From Micrococcus sp. (GTDB lineage Bacteria > Actinomycetota > Actinomycetes > Actinomycetales > Micrococcaceae), in assembly GCA_029961105.1 (NCBI GenBank), contig JASBVO010000015.1, positions 1 through 64,000 on the forward strand: a stretch of 64,000 nucleotides of DNA. The letters run 5' to 3'. The position numbers were made by a program, and so were the translations under genes. Below are positions 8,539 to 16,657 of this stretch, in pieces; position 1 is the stretch's first letter, and every line of letters begins with the position of its first letter. Under the pieces are notes generated by a model. The model searched no databases. It was not told where the DNA came from and worked only from the letters and a program-made list of their open reading frames with translations.

Positions 8539-8892
8539 TCAGTTGTCCAGCTTGATCTGGGCGGGTTCACCGTCGGCGGCGGCCGCGAGCGCGGTGCCGA
8601 TCTTGACGGTGGCTGCGGTGGCCACGCGGCCGGCCGCTGCGGGTCCGACGCGGTCACCGGCGGCGATCGCACCGGAGGCGACGGGGCGCTGAATGCCACC
8701 GGAGTAGACGGTGACGTTGTCGCCGGTGGCGGCATCGAAACCGGCCACGCCGACGGACTTGGCGGAGTCCGCGCCGGCCGGTCCGATGGTGCGGTCGCCG
8801 GTGACCTCGACCAGCTGGCCGCCGGTGATGTCCGCGGACGCCTGGTAGGTGACGGCTTCTCCGGGCTTGAACAGGGGCAGGTAGTCGGCCAT
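8539..8892 (-). CDS. Capsid decoration protein (DUF2190-like)
   Basis: A 117-residue Gly/Ala-rich protein starting MADYLPLFKPGEAVTYQASA. Repeated short beta strands separated by Gly turns (ADITGGQLVEVTGD, SGGIQRPVASGAIAAGDRVG) match the DUF2190 / lambda gpD-like decoration proteins that lie between the protease-scaffold gene and the major capsid gene. It would bind the outer capsid after expansion. It starts three bases after the protease gene stop. Confidence 0.65.
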   Translation of the reverse strand: MADYLPLFKPGEAVTYQASADITGGQLVEVTGDRTIGPAGADSAKSVGVAGFDAATGDNVTVYSGGIQRPVASGAIAAGDRVGPAAAGRVATAATVKIGTALAAAADGEPAQIKLDN

Positions 8893-8895
8893 GGG

Positions 8896-9369
8896 TCAGT
8901 CCTCCTCGGTGGTGTTGGACGGCCAGAACTTGGAGTAGTTCCGGTCCTCGTCGGTGGCCTCGTCCACGCCACCGGTGTAGCCCGCGGGCGCGAGCGGGAC
9001 GGTGCCGGGCTGGAGCCCGTTCAGGACCTCCTCGGCGCCCGGGTCTGCGGCGAGCAGGTTCACCCAGTGCTCGCGGCGAGCCGGGGGGATGCGGCCGGAG
9101 TCGATGGCGGCCTGGACGGTGGCCTGACGCTCGGCGCCGATCTGCTGGTCGCGGGCCTGGCGGCCAGCGTCCGCGTCGGCGCGCAGCGACTGGTACGTCT
9201 CCTCATCGAGGGTGACGGTGCCCGGGGCCGGTTCGCCGTTCTGGGTGGGGGCTTCCGCGCGCTCGTCCAGCGCCTCGTCCAGGGCGCCCAGAAGGCCGTC
9301 CTCATCGATCTGAGCGTCGGCCTTGATGCCGAGCCGCTCACGGAGCCCGTTGATGATCTTCTCGGACAT
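8896..9369 (-). CDS. Possible nested scaffold protein from internal start
   Basis: Within the protease-scaffold gene, an in-frame ATG at 9369 is preceded five bases upstream by GAGG (in AAGCGAGGACGCT). Translation here would give 157 residues, exactly the scaffold-like helical domain, as in lambda C/Nu3. The start falls at the end of the low-complexity linker, where an independent domain would begin. Nothing in the sequence proves that it is used. Confidence 0.4.
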   Translation of the reverse strand: MSEKIINGLRERLGIKADAQIDEDGLLGALDEALDERAEAPTQNGEPAPGTVTLDEETYQSLRADADAGRQARDQQIGAERQATVQAAIDSGRIPPARREHWVNLLAADPGAEEVLNGLQPGTVPLAPAGYTGGVDEATDEDRNYSKFWPSNTTEED

Positions 9370-10212
9370 AGCGTCCTCGCTTTCATTCAATGGGTGGGTG
9401 GGTTCCGCCGGCTCGGCCGGAGGCTTGGGTGCCCCCGCGTCGGTCGCCTGAACGGCTCCCAGCGCGGGGGTGGTCTGCAGGCCCGCGGCAACCGCGAGTG
9501 CGTCGAAGGCACGATGCGCGTCGGGGCGGGGGCCGCGGGCGGGGATCTTCGGCTTCGGGGCGTCCCGGCGGCCGGCGTGGGCGAAGATCGACAGGTCGAA
9601 GCGGTCTTGGGCGTCCTCGTCCTCGGTGATCTTGGTCGGCAGGGTGTCCGCGATCCGGTCGGCGAGCCCGGCGGAGACCGCTTCCTCGGCGGAGTACCAG
9701 GTCTCGGCGAGCATGGCGTTTCGCCAATCGGTGGGGTTGCCACCGGCACGGGAGGCGTAGATGGAGGCGAGGTTGCCGGAGATCTTGTCCAGTCGATCGC
9801 GCATGTCGTCCATGTCCGCGGCGTTGCCCACGCACAGGCCCCAGGCGTCATGGATCATCAGCTCGCTGTTCGGGCCCATCACCACCTCATCGCCGGCCAT
9901 GGCGATGAAGCTGGCGGCCGATGCGGCGATGCCGTCCACGTAGACGGTGACGTTGGCCTTGTGGCGGCGCAGGGCGTTCAGCATCGCGATGCCGTCCCAC
10001 ACCGATCCGCCGGGGGAGTTGATGTAGACGTTGAGCTGGGTGACGTCCAGGGCGGAGACAGCCTGGACGAACTCGTTGGCCGAGACCCCGTACCAGGAGT
10101 CAATGACGTCGTAGATGTAGACGTCGGCCTCGTCGGTGGTGTCCTCGTTCCGGGTGACCCGGAACCAGTCCTTATGCGTGGCCATCTGCAGGCCGAACGG
10201 GGTCTTCTTCAC
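8896..10212 (-). CDS. ClpP-like head maturation protease fused to scaffold domain
   Basis: A 438-residue protein with GTG start at 10212 overlapping the portal stop (GTGA). Residues 30-200 are a ClpP/S14-type protease: NVYINSPGGSVWDG (oxyanion region), GIAASAAS with Ser98 as nucleophile, and ELMIHDAWG with His121. A low-complexity Pro/Ala linker follows, then from residue 282 a Glu/Ala/Gln-rich helical scaffold-like domain starting MSEKIINGLRERLG. The enzyme cleaves scaffold during capsid maturation. Its location between portal and capsid fits. Confidence 0.85.
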   Translation of the reverse strand: MKKTPFGLQMATHKDWFRVTRNEDTTDEADVYIYDVIDSWYGVSANEFVQAVSALDVTQLNVYINSPGGSVWDGIAMLNALRRHKANVTVYVDGIAASAASFIAMAGDEVVMGPNSELMIHDAWGLCVGNAADMDDMRDRLDKISGNLASIYASRAGGNPTDWRNAMLAETWYSAEEAVSAGLADRIADTLPTKITEDEDAQDRFDLSIFAHAGRRDAPKPKIPARGPRPDAHRAFDALAVAAGLQTTPALGAVQATDAGAPKPPAEPAEPTHPLNESEDAMSEKIINGLRERLGIKADAQIDEDGLLGALDEALDERAEAPTQNGEPAPGTVTLDEETYQSLRADADAGRQARDQQIGAERQATVQAAIDSGRIPPARREHWVNLLAADPGAEEVLNGLQPGTVPLAPAGYTGGVDEATDEDRNYSKFWPSNTTEED

Positions 10213-11555
10213 GATTCCTCCTCGGGAATGAAGTGCGGCGGCCAGCCCCCGGCTTGCGCCGACGGGCTCGCTGACTGGTCGGCCTCCTCCGGCGCGGTGC
10301 CGGCAGGGAGCCTCGGGCGGGCGGTGTCCGGATCGGCCTCGGGCAGCCCGTACGCGGTGCGCACGTGCTGCTCGAGCTTGGCGTCGGGGGTGATGGCCCC
10401 GCAGTCGATCAGCGCCCGGATCGACTCGGCCGTGGCCGGGTGGCGAGCGCCGATCTCATCGAAGGTGACCCGGGGCGCCGGTTCGGTCTCACCGAAGTTC
10501 AGATCGACCAGGTCTTCCACGATGTGCTGCGAGGCGGTGTCCGCGACCTGCCCGGCCACCGTCTGAAGCGAGAGCGTGAAGAAGTCCGCGAAGGTGGACC
10601 CCAGCGCCCAGGACCCGGTCTCGGTGCCGAGGTTCAGAAAGTGGGCGAGGACGGCCCGGGCGATCTGCTCGTCGTAGTAACGGATTGGCTTGTCTGCATC
10701 GGGCAGGGTGCCGGTGACCCCGTTCATGGTGAGCTTGGCCCCGGCCGGGATAGCGGCCCCGGCACTGTCTCCGGAGCGCAGCCCCTTGGCCAGCTTCAAG
10801 CCCTCGCGGATCTCCTCCTGCTGACGCTTGGTGTAGTCCTCGGGCTGCAAGTTCGCCGGTGGGGTGGATGCCTCGTAGACCGGGATGCCCAGTCCGTTGC
10901 GGTCCACGGCCTGAGCCTGGACGCGGAGGATGCGATCCTTCAGCAGCCAGTACTTGTACGCCGGGCGCAGCAGGGACTGGCCGAGCCAGTTCCCGCCCTC
11001 CCGGTCGTTGACGTAGGCCACCAGCTGGTCCACGGGGATCCTGACGGTCCTGCCGTTGACCCGGCCGTGCTGCTCGATCGCTACCAGCCCGCCGTCGGGG
11101 GCTACCTCGATCTTGGAGACCGTCAGGGGCGGGCGCCAGCCGAGCTTGCGGATCCGGGCCATGCCCTCGTCATCGATGCGGTAGACCTGCTCGAAGAAGG
11201 AATGACCGAACGGCAGCATCAGCAGCGCGTGGTAGAGGTGGTCCTTCCAGGAGAACCGGTCACGAGTGCGGGCGACCGGTTCTTCCTTCTGGCCCACCAC
11301 CGGCAGGCCGAGGTTGTCGGCCACGAAGGACACCACCTCCGGCCGGGCCCCGGCTGGGTCGATCCGCCACGTCGTACGCCGGATCGGCAGGGTCACGGCC
11401 CGCAAGACCGAGATCACCTGGGCGTCCTGCCGGCGCATCCGGTCGTAGACATCGATGTTCAGCGGCCACCGCAGCTCCGGGGTCTTCTCCGTGTCCTCGG
11501 TCCACCAGTTGGCGTTCCCGCTCTGGTATCCGATCTCGGCCTCAGGTGCAGCCAT
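10209..11555 (-). CDS. Portal protein (DUF935-like)
   Basis: A 448-residue protein starting MAAPEAEIGYQSGN at ATG 11555, which has GGGAGG seven bases upstream; a GTG at 11573 lies before that site and is rejected. MRRQDAQVISVLRAVTLPIR near residue 40 and the run of helices with LRPAYKYWLLKDRILRVQA are typical of Mu gp29-like/DUF935 portal proteins. It would form the dodecameric ring through which DNA is packed. Its C terminus is Pro/Ala-rich. It follows the terminase and precedes the protease, the standard order. Confidence 0.85.
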   Translation of the reverse strand: MAAPEAEIGYQSGNANWWTEDTEKTPELRWPLNIDVYDRMRRQDAQVISVLRAVTLPIRRTTWRIDPAGARPEVVSFVADNLGLPVVGQKEEPVARTRDRFSWKDHLYHALLMLPFGHSFFEQVYRIDDEGMARIRKLGWRPPLTVSKIEVAPDGGLVAIEQHGRVNGRTVRIPVDQLVAYVNDREGGNWLGQSLLRPAYKYWLLKDRILRVQAQAVDRNGLGIPVYEASTPPANLQPEDYTKRQQEEIREGLKLAKGLRSGDSAGAAIPAGAKLTMNGVTGTLPDADKPIRYYDEQIARAVLAHFLNLGTETGSWALGSTFADFFTLSLQTVAGQVADTASQHIVEDLVDLNFGETEPAPRVTFDEIGARHPATAESIRALIDCGAITPDAKLEQHVRTAYGLPEADPDTARPRLPAGTAPEEADQSASPSAQAGGWPPHFIPEEES

Positions 11556-11579
11556 CAGAGGGCCTCCCTTCACACCAGG

Positions 11580-13367
11580 TCAGAACCCGATGCCGTTCAG
11601 ATCGCTTGTCCATCCGGCGGCGCCGGCGTCGTCGTCCTCGTCGTGAGGACTTCCCGACCCGCCGCCCGTGCTCAGGGCGGCCGGCGGAGGTGGTGCAGGG
11701 GGTGGGGGTGCTCGGCGCAGCAGCAGCAGCCACAGGGCCCCTGCGAACGCCATCAGCGGGGCGACGTCGGCCGGTGAGTTCTTCCGGTCGAACACGAACC
11801 CATCGCCCAGGGTCTTCTTCAGGGCCGAGCCGGCCGCGATGTCCAGGGGGGGCTGGGGGTTGTGACGGACCGTCTGGTCCTTCACCTGGTCGAACGTCAG
11901 CCCGCAGGCGGCCATCAGGTCACCGCCGGACCACTCGACTACCTCGATGGTGAACGTCGGGTCGTCGGCGAGTTCCTTCAGCAGTGGTGAGATCGGCGCG
12001 CCCTTGGCCTGCCCGGTGACCGCGGTGATGCGGTGCCGGCGGCGGCCGTCCATCAGCCAGTCCTTGATCCAGTCCGTCCCGTAGCGTGCGACCACGATCT
12101 CGACCTGAGGCTTGCCGTCGGCGCGGCGGCCGGCGAACGCCACGTATGTCTGGCCGCGGTCGAAGGACCGGTCGATGCAGGCCACGACGGGTCCGACGAT
12201 CTTGTCCTCGTCGCGGATCGTCTTGGACCCGTCCACCATCTCCAGTGGCTGGTTCTGGCCTTTCTCCCACGCTCCGGGAGGGAATGGGCCGTCCAGGACG
12301 CCGTCGATCCACTGGCACAGAACCTCGACGCGGAACACGTGCTCCGGGTCGGTCGCGCAGTCCGAGGCGACCTTGCGTTCTTGGATGCGGTGTCCGAGCG
12401 CGGGGTTGGCGTGTGCCCAGCCGTCCCGGTCCCACTTGTCGCACTCCGGGGGAGCGGACCACTCGAACAGGCCGAGCGTGTCCATCTCCTGTTCCCACTC
12501 GGCGAAGTCCTGCTCTTCCTCGGTGGGCTCGCCGTCCAGGTCGAAGTCGTGCGGCGTGGGGGCCGCGGTTTCGGCGTCCTCGTCGGCGCAGATGCCGTCC
12601 GGGTCGCCGATCGCCTTGTGCGCCATCATCCGCAAGTAGCGCAGAACCACCGAGGTGGCGTCGCCAGCGTTGGACAGGGCCAGCACCAGGGAGAACAGCT
12701 GCGCCTGGGTCGTCTTGGTGATCGCTCCCCAGGCGGCCCAGTTCTGGTGCTCGCGCAGTTCGTCCAGCATGATCAGGTTGCCAGAGAACCCGCGGCCAGC
12801 CCGCCGGTTCGCGGCCTTGACCTTGTACCGGGTCTTGTTGGTCAGGACCAGCGACTTCTTGCCGTTGACCTTGATGACTTTCTCGACGTAGTCGGCCAGG
12901 CCCTCGTCGTCCTCGTCCTCGTCGCCGCTGTCCAGCAGCAGATCGACGGCGCCTTCCCAGACCTCCTCGGCGGTCTCCAGGTCTTGCGCGGTGCCGAGGA
13001 CCAACGGCCAGCCGGCCACCATCATGAACCAGAGGGCCAGCACCTGGGAGACAGTGGACTTGCCGTTCTGGCGCGCCACGAGCACCACGACGGTGGCGAA
13101 CCTCAGTCCCCCGTCCGGCAGCAGTTCCAGCATCCGGATCAGCAGGGCCCGCTGCCAGGGCATCAGCTCCACGCCGAGGATGTCCCGGGCGAACTCGATC
13201 ACCGAGTATCCCCAGGAGCTCTCCGGGGTCAGCGGGCGCAGCGGCGGGGTACAGATCCGCGGTTCGGCCTTTCCGTACCGCTTGCCCTTGCCCGTCGGCT
13301 GGGTCTCGGCCACCGTGTCCCAGTACAGCGGCCCCGGATCGATTTCGGCGAGCGCTGCTGCGGCCAC
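11580..13367 (-). CDS. terL: Terminase large subunit
   Basis: A 595-residue packaging motor with GTG start at 13367 behind a perfect AGGAGGTGA. The N-terminal ATPase has an adenine-binding MPWQRALL stretch near residue 70, Walker A at residues 98-105 (ARQNGKST) and Walker B near 200 (LIMLDELREH). The C-terminal part with ACIDRSFDRGQTYVAFAG carries the RNase H-like nuclease acidic residues. Together with the small subunit it cuts concatemers and fills the head. A Pro-rich stretch lies near the C terminus. Confidence 0.92.
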   Translation of the reverse strand: MAAAALAEIDPGPLYWDTVAETQPTGKGKRYGKAEPRICTPPLRPLTPESSWGYSVIEFARDILGVELMPWQRALLIRMLELLPDGGLRFATVVVLVARQNGKSTVSQVLALWFMMVAGWPLVLGTAQDLETAEEVWEGAVDLLLDSGDEDEDDEGLADYVEKVIKVNGKKSLVLTNKTRYKVKAANRRAGRGFSGNLIMLDELREHQNWAAWGAITKTTQAQLFSLVLALSNAGDATSVVLRYLRMMAHKAIGDPDGICADEDAETAAPTPHDFDLDGEPTEEEQDFAEWEQEMDTLGLFEWSAPPECDKWDRDGWAHANPALGHRIQERKVASDCATDPEHVFRVEVLCQWIDGVLDGPFPPGAWEKGQNQPLEMVDGSKTIRDEDKIVGPVVACIDRSFDRGQTYVAFAGRRADGKPQVEIVVARYGTDWIKDWLMDGRRRHRITAVTGQAKGAPISPLLKELADDPTFTIEVVEWSGGDLMAACGLTFDQVKDQTVRHNPQPPLDIAAGSALKKTLGDGFVFDRKNSPADVAPLMAFAGALWLLLLRRAPPPPAPPPPAALSTGGGSGSPHDEDDDAGAAGWTSDLNGIGF

Positions 13368-13386
13368 GGGTCACCTCCTGGTGGTG

Positions 13387-13977
13387 CTAGCTGGCGATCC
13401 CTCCCTGGAGTGCGGCCAGCTTGCCCTTGCGCCCTGATCCTGATGTCGGCTTCTTCGCGACGTCGGGCCGGTCGGCCGGGGTGATCTGCAATGCGGCGCA
13501 GGCCTTCAGGTAGGTCGGGATCGTGCCGAACGCGGCCTTCTGGAGCTCCTCGATGCCAGCACGCTGTGCCTCATCGATGAGCCAGGCCAGAGTGCAGACC
13601 GCCTCGACCGGGCCGGAGAACTCGTCCTTGTCCTTCAGGTGGTCCGCTGCGGCGACAGACTTGCGGGTGGCGTCGTACATCGGCCCGCGCCGACGGCGGA
13701 TCACCGAAGCCGGGGCGAACTCATCGCCCCACGCGGACAGTGCCTTCTGCATGCCTTGGATGATGTCCGTTGCCGGGTTGCGCACCGTTCGACCGGTGGC
13801 GTCCTGGATCGTCAGGCCTTCCTCGATCACCTTGTACGAGGCGTCGCGCAGGATCTGAACCTGTTCACAGTAGGCCTCCAACCGTATCGGGTTGATCCGC
13901 CGCGTGGTCGGCATCTGGTCCACGATCTGGGTCCAGACCCGGCGCAGATCCTCACGCAGATGCTCCGGGGGCTCCAT
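13387..13977 (-). CDS. terS: Terminase small subunit (P27-like)
   Basis: A 196-residue helical protein starting MEPPEHLREDLRRVWTQIVD. W-TQIVDQMP near the start, then EAYCEQVQILRDASYKV and RTVRNPATDIIQGMQKAL, follow the pattern of the P27 small terminase family, and the gene lies directly upstream of the large subunit. It would recognise the packaging site. The C terminus ends in a basic SGSGRKGKLAAL tail. The family label is moderately sure; the role is well supported by position. Confidence 0.7.
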   Translation of the reverse strand: MEPPEHLREDLRRVWTQIVDQMPTTRRINPIRLEAYCEQVQILRDASYKVIEEGLTIQDATGRTVRNPATDIIQGMQKALSAWGDEFAPASVIRRRRGPMYDATRKSVAAADHLKDKDEFSGPVEAVCTLAWLIDEAQRAGIEELQKAAFGTIPTYLKACAALQITPADRPDVAKKPTSGSGRKGKLAALQGGIAS

Positions 13978-14266
13978 ACAACCGCTCCCTTCTCAATACA
14001 TTCACCCGCTGGGTGAACGTTGACATCGAACCGCGCCAACCGATCCGGTGCGCGATGCCCACGGCCGGCATGTGCGGCCACCGGGCGAGCACCTCACGGA
14101 TCTGGTCCGTGACCTCGTCCAGCTGCGAGCGCCGGACGTACCGGGCGGGCCGGGTGGGATCGATCGCACGGCGCACGGTGTTGCGGGAGATCCCCATCTC
14201 GCGAGCGATCGCCCGTATCGGCTCGCCCGCGGCGTGCCGTTCACGGATCGGGGCGCGAAGGTACAC
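13952..14266 (-). CDS. Helix-turn-helix DNA-binding protein of packaging module
   Basis: GTG 14266 follows AGGAGG and gives 104 residues; the open frame to 14332 is not needed. It starts VYLRAPIRERHAAGEP and contains IRAIAREMGISRNTVRRAI, a clear resolvase/IstA-type helix-turn-helix, then a second helical part RIGWRGSMSTFTQRV. It overlaps the small terminase start by 26 bases. It has the length of a free DNA-binding module and not of a transposase. It may help recognise phage DNA or regulate late genes; the role is unproven. Confidence 0.65.
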   Translation of the reverse strand: MYLRAPIRERHAAGEPIRAIAREMGISRNTVRRAIDPTRPARYVRRSQLDEVTDQIREVLARWPHMPAVGIAHRIGWRGSMSTFTQRVNVLRRERLYGAPGASA

Positions 14267-14274
14267 GGGGCCTC

Positions 14275-14613
14275 CTACGCTCGGATGACTGACCCGCCGG
14301 TGGCTGTGGCGATCACGGCGTTCTCCAACCATTCCTGGGACAGGCTTCCCTGGTCAGCGGAGTAGTCGATAAAGACCACGTCCGCAGTGTGTCCCCTGAG
14401 CCTCGAGGGGCTCGCGGCGAAGATGACCCTTCCTCCGCTGACTGTGGTGATCTCTTCCCTGCCATTGGTCTTCGTGACCCTAGCGAGGTGTTCACCGCAC
14501 AGGTGCTCGATCTGGTCCCGTAGTTCGAGCCCCTCGACGCGGCGGCCGCAGTAGACGACCTTCTTACCCTCGGTTGCCTCGGCGGCGATGCCCTCAGCGA
14601 CGAAGCGGTTCAT
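14275..14613 (-). CDS. Small terminase-like/P-loop-related protein lacking Walker A
   Basis: ATG 14613 gives 112 residues starting MNRFVAEGIAAEATEGKKVV. The segment GGRVIFAASPSRLRGHTADV followed by VFIDYSADQ looks like the strand-loop-Walker B part of terminase or helicase ATPases, where the usual end is DE, but here it is DYS. No Walker A is present. It could be an accessory protein that arose from a terminase core, or an unrelated phage protein. Its start overlaps the upstream stop by one base (TGATG). Confidence 0.6.
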   Translation of the reverse strand: MNRFVAEGIAAEATEGKKVVYCGRRVEGLELRDQIEHLCGEHLARVTKTNGREEITTVSGGRVIFAASPSRLRGHTADVVFIDYSADQGSLSQEWLENAVIATATGGSVIRA

Positions 14614-15011
14614 CAGGCCTCGTCCCGGTCGAAGCGGACGGTGGTGGGCAGCAGGGTGAGGTCCGCCCACCTCTTTCCGTCGGAGTCCTCCACGAGTTCC
14701 AGACCGTGCTGAGCCACCAGGACGCTGACTCCCACGCGATCGTCCTCGCCGAGGATGGAATCGCGGCGCAGGAACACTGCCTTCGGCTTGTGGGAGTCGT
14801 CCCTGTGGACTGTGACCACTTCCCGGGGGACCCGCACCCGCAGCTCCGTGGCGCCCTCTGGTGTGGAGAACACGGACAGGTAGTCGAACGGCACCGCGGT
14901 GCCGTCGATCAGCAGCGTCCTGGCAACGTGAGCGACGTCTGATCCGGTGCGGTCCAGGACTCGAACGTGATTGCGAGGTGACCGGCAGGTCAGCTTCTGC
15001 TCGGGGTTCAT
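14613..15011 (-). CDS. Phage protein of unknown function
   Basis: A 132-residue protein starting MNPEQKLTCRSPRNHVRVLD, with ATG 15011 behind GAGGAG. It is beta-rich and charged (TELRVRVPREVVTVHRDD, LEDSDGKRWADLTLLP), without a recognisable motif. It is translationally coupled to the terminase-like protein downstream. It is the first gene after the noncoding stretch that could hold the packaging site. Confidence 0.6.
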   Translation of the reverse strand: MNPEQKLTCRSPRNHVRVLDRTGSDVAHVARTLLIDGTAVPFDYLSVFSTPEGATELRVRVPREVVTVHRDDSHKPKAVFLRRDSILGEDDRVGVSVLVAQHGLELVEDSDGKRWADLTLLPTTVRFDRDEA

Positions 15012-15161
15012 CGGGGCTCCTCATGGGGTGTGTGGGCGGGTCCGTTTTCGGCGTAGGTCCGCGGAATCTGGGGCCCCCCCCTCCGAATCGCCGGGGGGAG
15101 AGGTCGGTGCCGGCGGGAAGGGGCCGGGATTTTCTCAGCCCGAATTTTTTCGGGGGACCCC
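15012..15161 (-). other. Noncoding gap, candidate cos/packaging region
   Basis: A 150-base gap without a gene, the longest in the packaging module. It holds a run of eight C (15074-15081), an adjoining six-G run (15093-15098) and a perfect inverted repeat CCCGAA TTTT TTCGGG at 15139-15154. It lies between the HNH and P-loop genes and the terminase genes, where cos sites of HNH-terminase phages commonly lie. It may instead hold a terminator or promoter. Confidence 0.35.
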
Positions 15162-15590
15162 TCACCAGTCGGTGGAGGTCAGTCCGATTGAGGGGGACCA
15201 GAGTGCGGACCAGCCCGGGAAGTCCTGCACGCCATCGTCGCGGTCGTGCCGGTCGAACCACTGAGTGATCGCGGTCATGGATACCCGCTCATCACCACGT
15301 GACCTCTGATGCACTCGACGTCGTGCCTCATGCTGTTCCGTAGTGATGACGTAGACGTGAGTGGCGTTGACCAGTCGCGACCAGCGACGGCGGGCCGAGC
15401 TGGTCGCGCCGGAGCGGATGACCACGGCCATGGCCCTCGGGTCCTCGGCCAGCCGGGCAAGGGCATCGGTGAAGTCCTTCTCGCTGTGCCACTGTGGGTC
15501 GTCCCGGTCGAAGACCGTCAGGCCGGCCTGCCGGGCCGCGGTGGTCTTGCCAGCACCGGGCGGTCCGCAGAGGATCACGACCAGGCGCAT
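15162..15590 (-). CDS. P-loop NTPase, nucleotide-kinase-like
   Basis: A 142-residue protein starting MRLVVILCGPPGAGKTTAAR: Walker A at residues 9-16, directly after the first beta strand as in small AAA/kinase-type ATPases. A Walker B-like VVIRSG and an Arg-rich lid (SSARRRWSRL, EARRRVHQRSR) follow. This resembles polynucleotide or adenylate-type kinases of phages. It ends before the noncoding packaging region. The substrate cannot be read from the sequence. Confidence 0.7.
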   Translation of the reverse strand: MRLVVILCGPPGAGKTTAARQAGLTVFDRDDPQWHSEKDFTDALARLAEDPRAMAVVIRSGATSSARRRWSRLVNATHVYVITTEQHEARRRVHQRSRGDERVSMTAITQWFDRHDRDDGVQDFPGWSALWSPSIGLTSTDW

Positions 15591-15593
15591 TCC

Positions 15594-15890
15594 TCACCAC
15601 TCCTCAGACATCACGCCCAGACCCTGCCAGTCCCTCATGCCCAGAGACTGGTTGCACTCCAGGTGGGACGGAGCCCAGTTGCCAGGGGACCAGGTCAGGT
15701 GGGGGTGGGTGCTCCGGGGCTTGATGTGCTGGACCGAACAGGACTGCGGGTCCGGGTACTCCAGTGAGTAGTTGATCGCCAACCGGCAGATCACGCACGG
15801 GCTGCCCTTGCGTCGGCCCTCAGCCTTCACCCTGGCCAGCGCATCGGCTCTCGCACGTCCGGCCCATGGCTTCACGTCAGGCTGCATCAC
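15594..15890 (-). CDS. HNH endonuclease
   Basis: A 98-residue protein with CVIC, HIKPRS and HLECNQSLG: the CxxC, H-x-x-P and H-x-x-CN pattern of HNH nucleases. Small HNH proteins beside terminase genes are needed for specific cleavage at cos in HK97-like phages, and this gene lies in the same place. A tandem GTG ATG offers two starts (15890 and 15887). The gene is followed on its upstream side by a strong hairpin. Confidence 0.75.
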   Translation of the reverse strand: MMQPDVKPWAGRARADALARVKAEGRRKGSPCVICRLAINYSLEYPDPQSCSVQHIKPRSTHPHLTWSPGNWAPSHLECNQSLGMRDWQGLGVMSEEW

Positions 15891-15911
15891 ATGACAACCT
15901 CCCGGGAACGC

Positions 15912-15943
15912 CGAAGGCCCGGACCAATCGGTCCGGGCCTTCG
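15912..15943. terminator. Perfect 14-bp hairpin between early and packaging genes
   Basis: CGAAGGCCCGGACC and its exact complement are separated by the four-base loop AATC. There is no clear T tract on either side, so it may act as an actinobacterial I-shaped terminator or as an RNA processing site, separating the early cassette from the packaging module. Confidence 0.65.
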
Positions 15944-15976
15944 ATCTGTCTGAAGAGACACTTGTAGCAAGTGCCC

Positions 15977-16657
15977 TCAGGCTACACGTCCGGCACCCCG
16001 CAGTTCAAACAGGTGCACGAGCGCCTGCGTGTCGCCGCCCAGAGCCATAGCCAGATCGACCAACTGGTCTGCCGGCCACGACGATCCGCACTCCGCACAC
16101 CGGGCAGCGACCTTGTCTCCCAGAACCACCGACAGCGCCGGAGCCTGGACGAACTCCCCAGGTTCCACCTGAACGGTGGCCTTCTCTTGCCGGCACATCG
16201 GGCAGGCGTGTCCGATCAGAGGGACGACCTTCGGCGGGTCGAACAGGCGTTCGATCCTCTCGACCCATGCAGGGGCATCCGCCAGCAGCTCCGGCCGGCC
16301 AGCGTCCAGGGCCTTCGCCGCGGTGTACCGCAACCGTTCCTCCAAGGTGTACCCGCCGAAGCCGGGGCGCCTCGTGGCATCCCGCATCAGCCAGTAGGCC
16401 CGGTTGATCTCTCCCTCGACCTCCACCAGTAGATCGAGCACACCCAGGGCCGCGGGCGCCCCGGAACCCACCGACTCCGACGATCCACTTCCGGACTCGC
16501 CCGAGGGGGTGACCTCCTGGCGCAGCACCGACAGCAGCGGCTCGGCGTCATAGAACACCGTCCGTTCACCGACCTTCGTCATCTGCTTCGTCGTCAACGT
16601 CAGCCGATCCACCGCAGTGATCACTCGCGCCGACAGGGACATCGCTCCCTCGGCCAT
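15977..16657 (-). CDS. Zinc-finger phage protein, function unknown
   Basis: About 226 residues from ATG 16657 (MAEGAMSLSARVITAVD); ATG 16642 with GAGGGAG upstream is an alternative and a longer start at 16708 is less likely. A Gly/Ser-rich stretch near residue 55 separates an N-terminal helical part from a C-terminal part holding ACPMCRQE and ARCAECGSSW, two CxxC pairs that would bind one zinc ion. It overlaps the VRR-NUC gene. The role is not known. Confidence 0.6.
   Translation of the reverse strand: MAEGAMSLSARVITAVDRLTLTTKQMTKVGERTVFYDAEPLLSVLRQEVTPSGESGSGSSESVGSGAPAALGVLDLLVEVEGEINRAYWLMRDATRRPGFGGYTLEERLRYTAAKALDAGRPELLADAPAWVERIERLFDPPKVVPLIGHACPMCRQEKATVQVEPGEFVQAPALSVVLGDKVAARCAECGSSWPADQLVDLAMALGGDTQALVHLFELRGAGRVA

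Noticed and set aside
8526-8972. N-terminal extension of the capsid protein
   Set aside because: Shadow of the decoration gene; ATG 8525 has a strong ribosome site.
14614-15261. Upstream extension of the terminase-like small protein
   Set aside because: The frame runs through another gene and the noncoding gap with Arg/Pro-rich text; ATG 14613 is coupled to the upstream stop.
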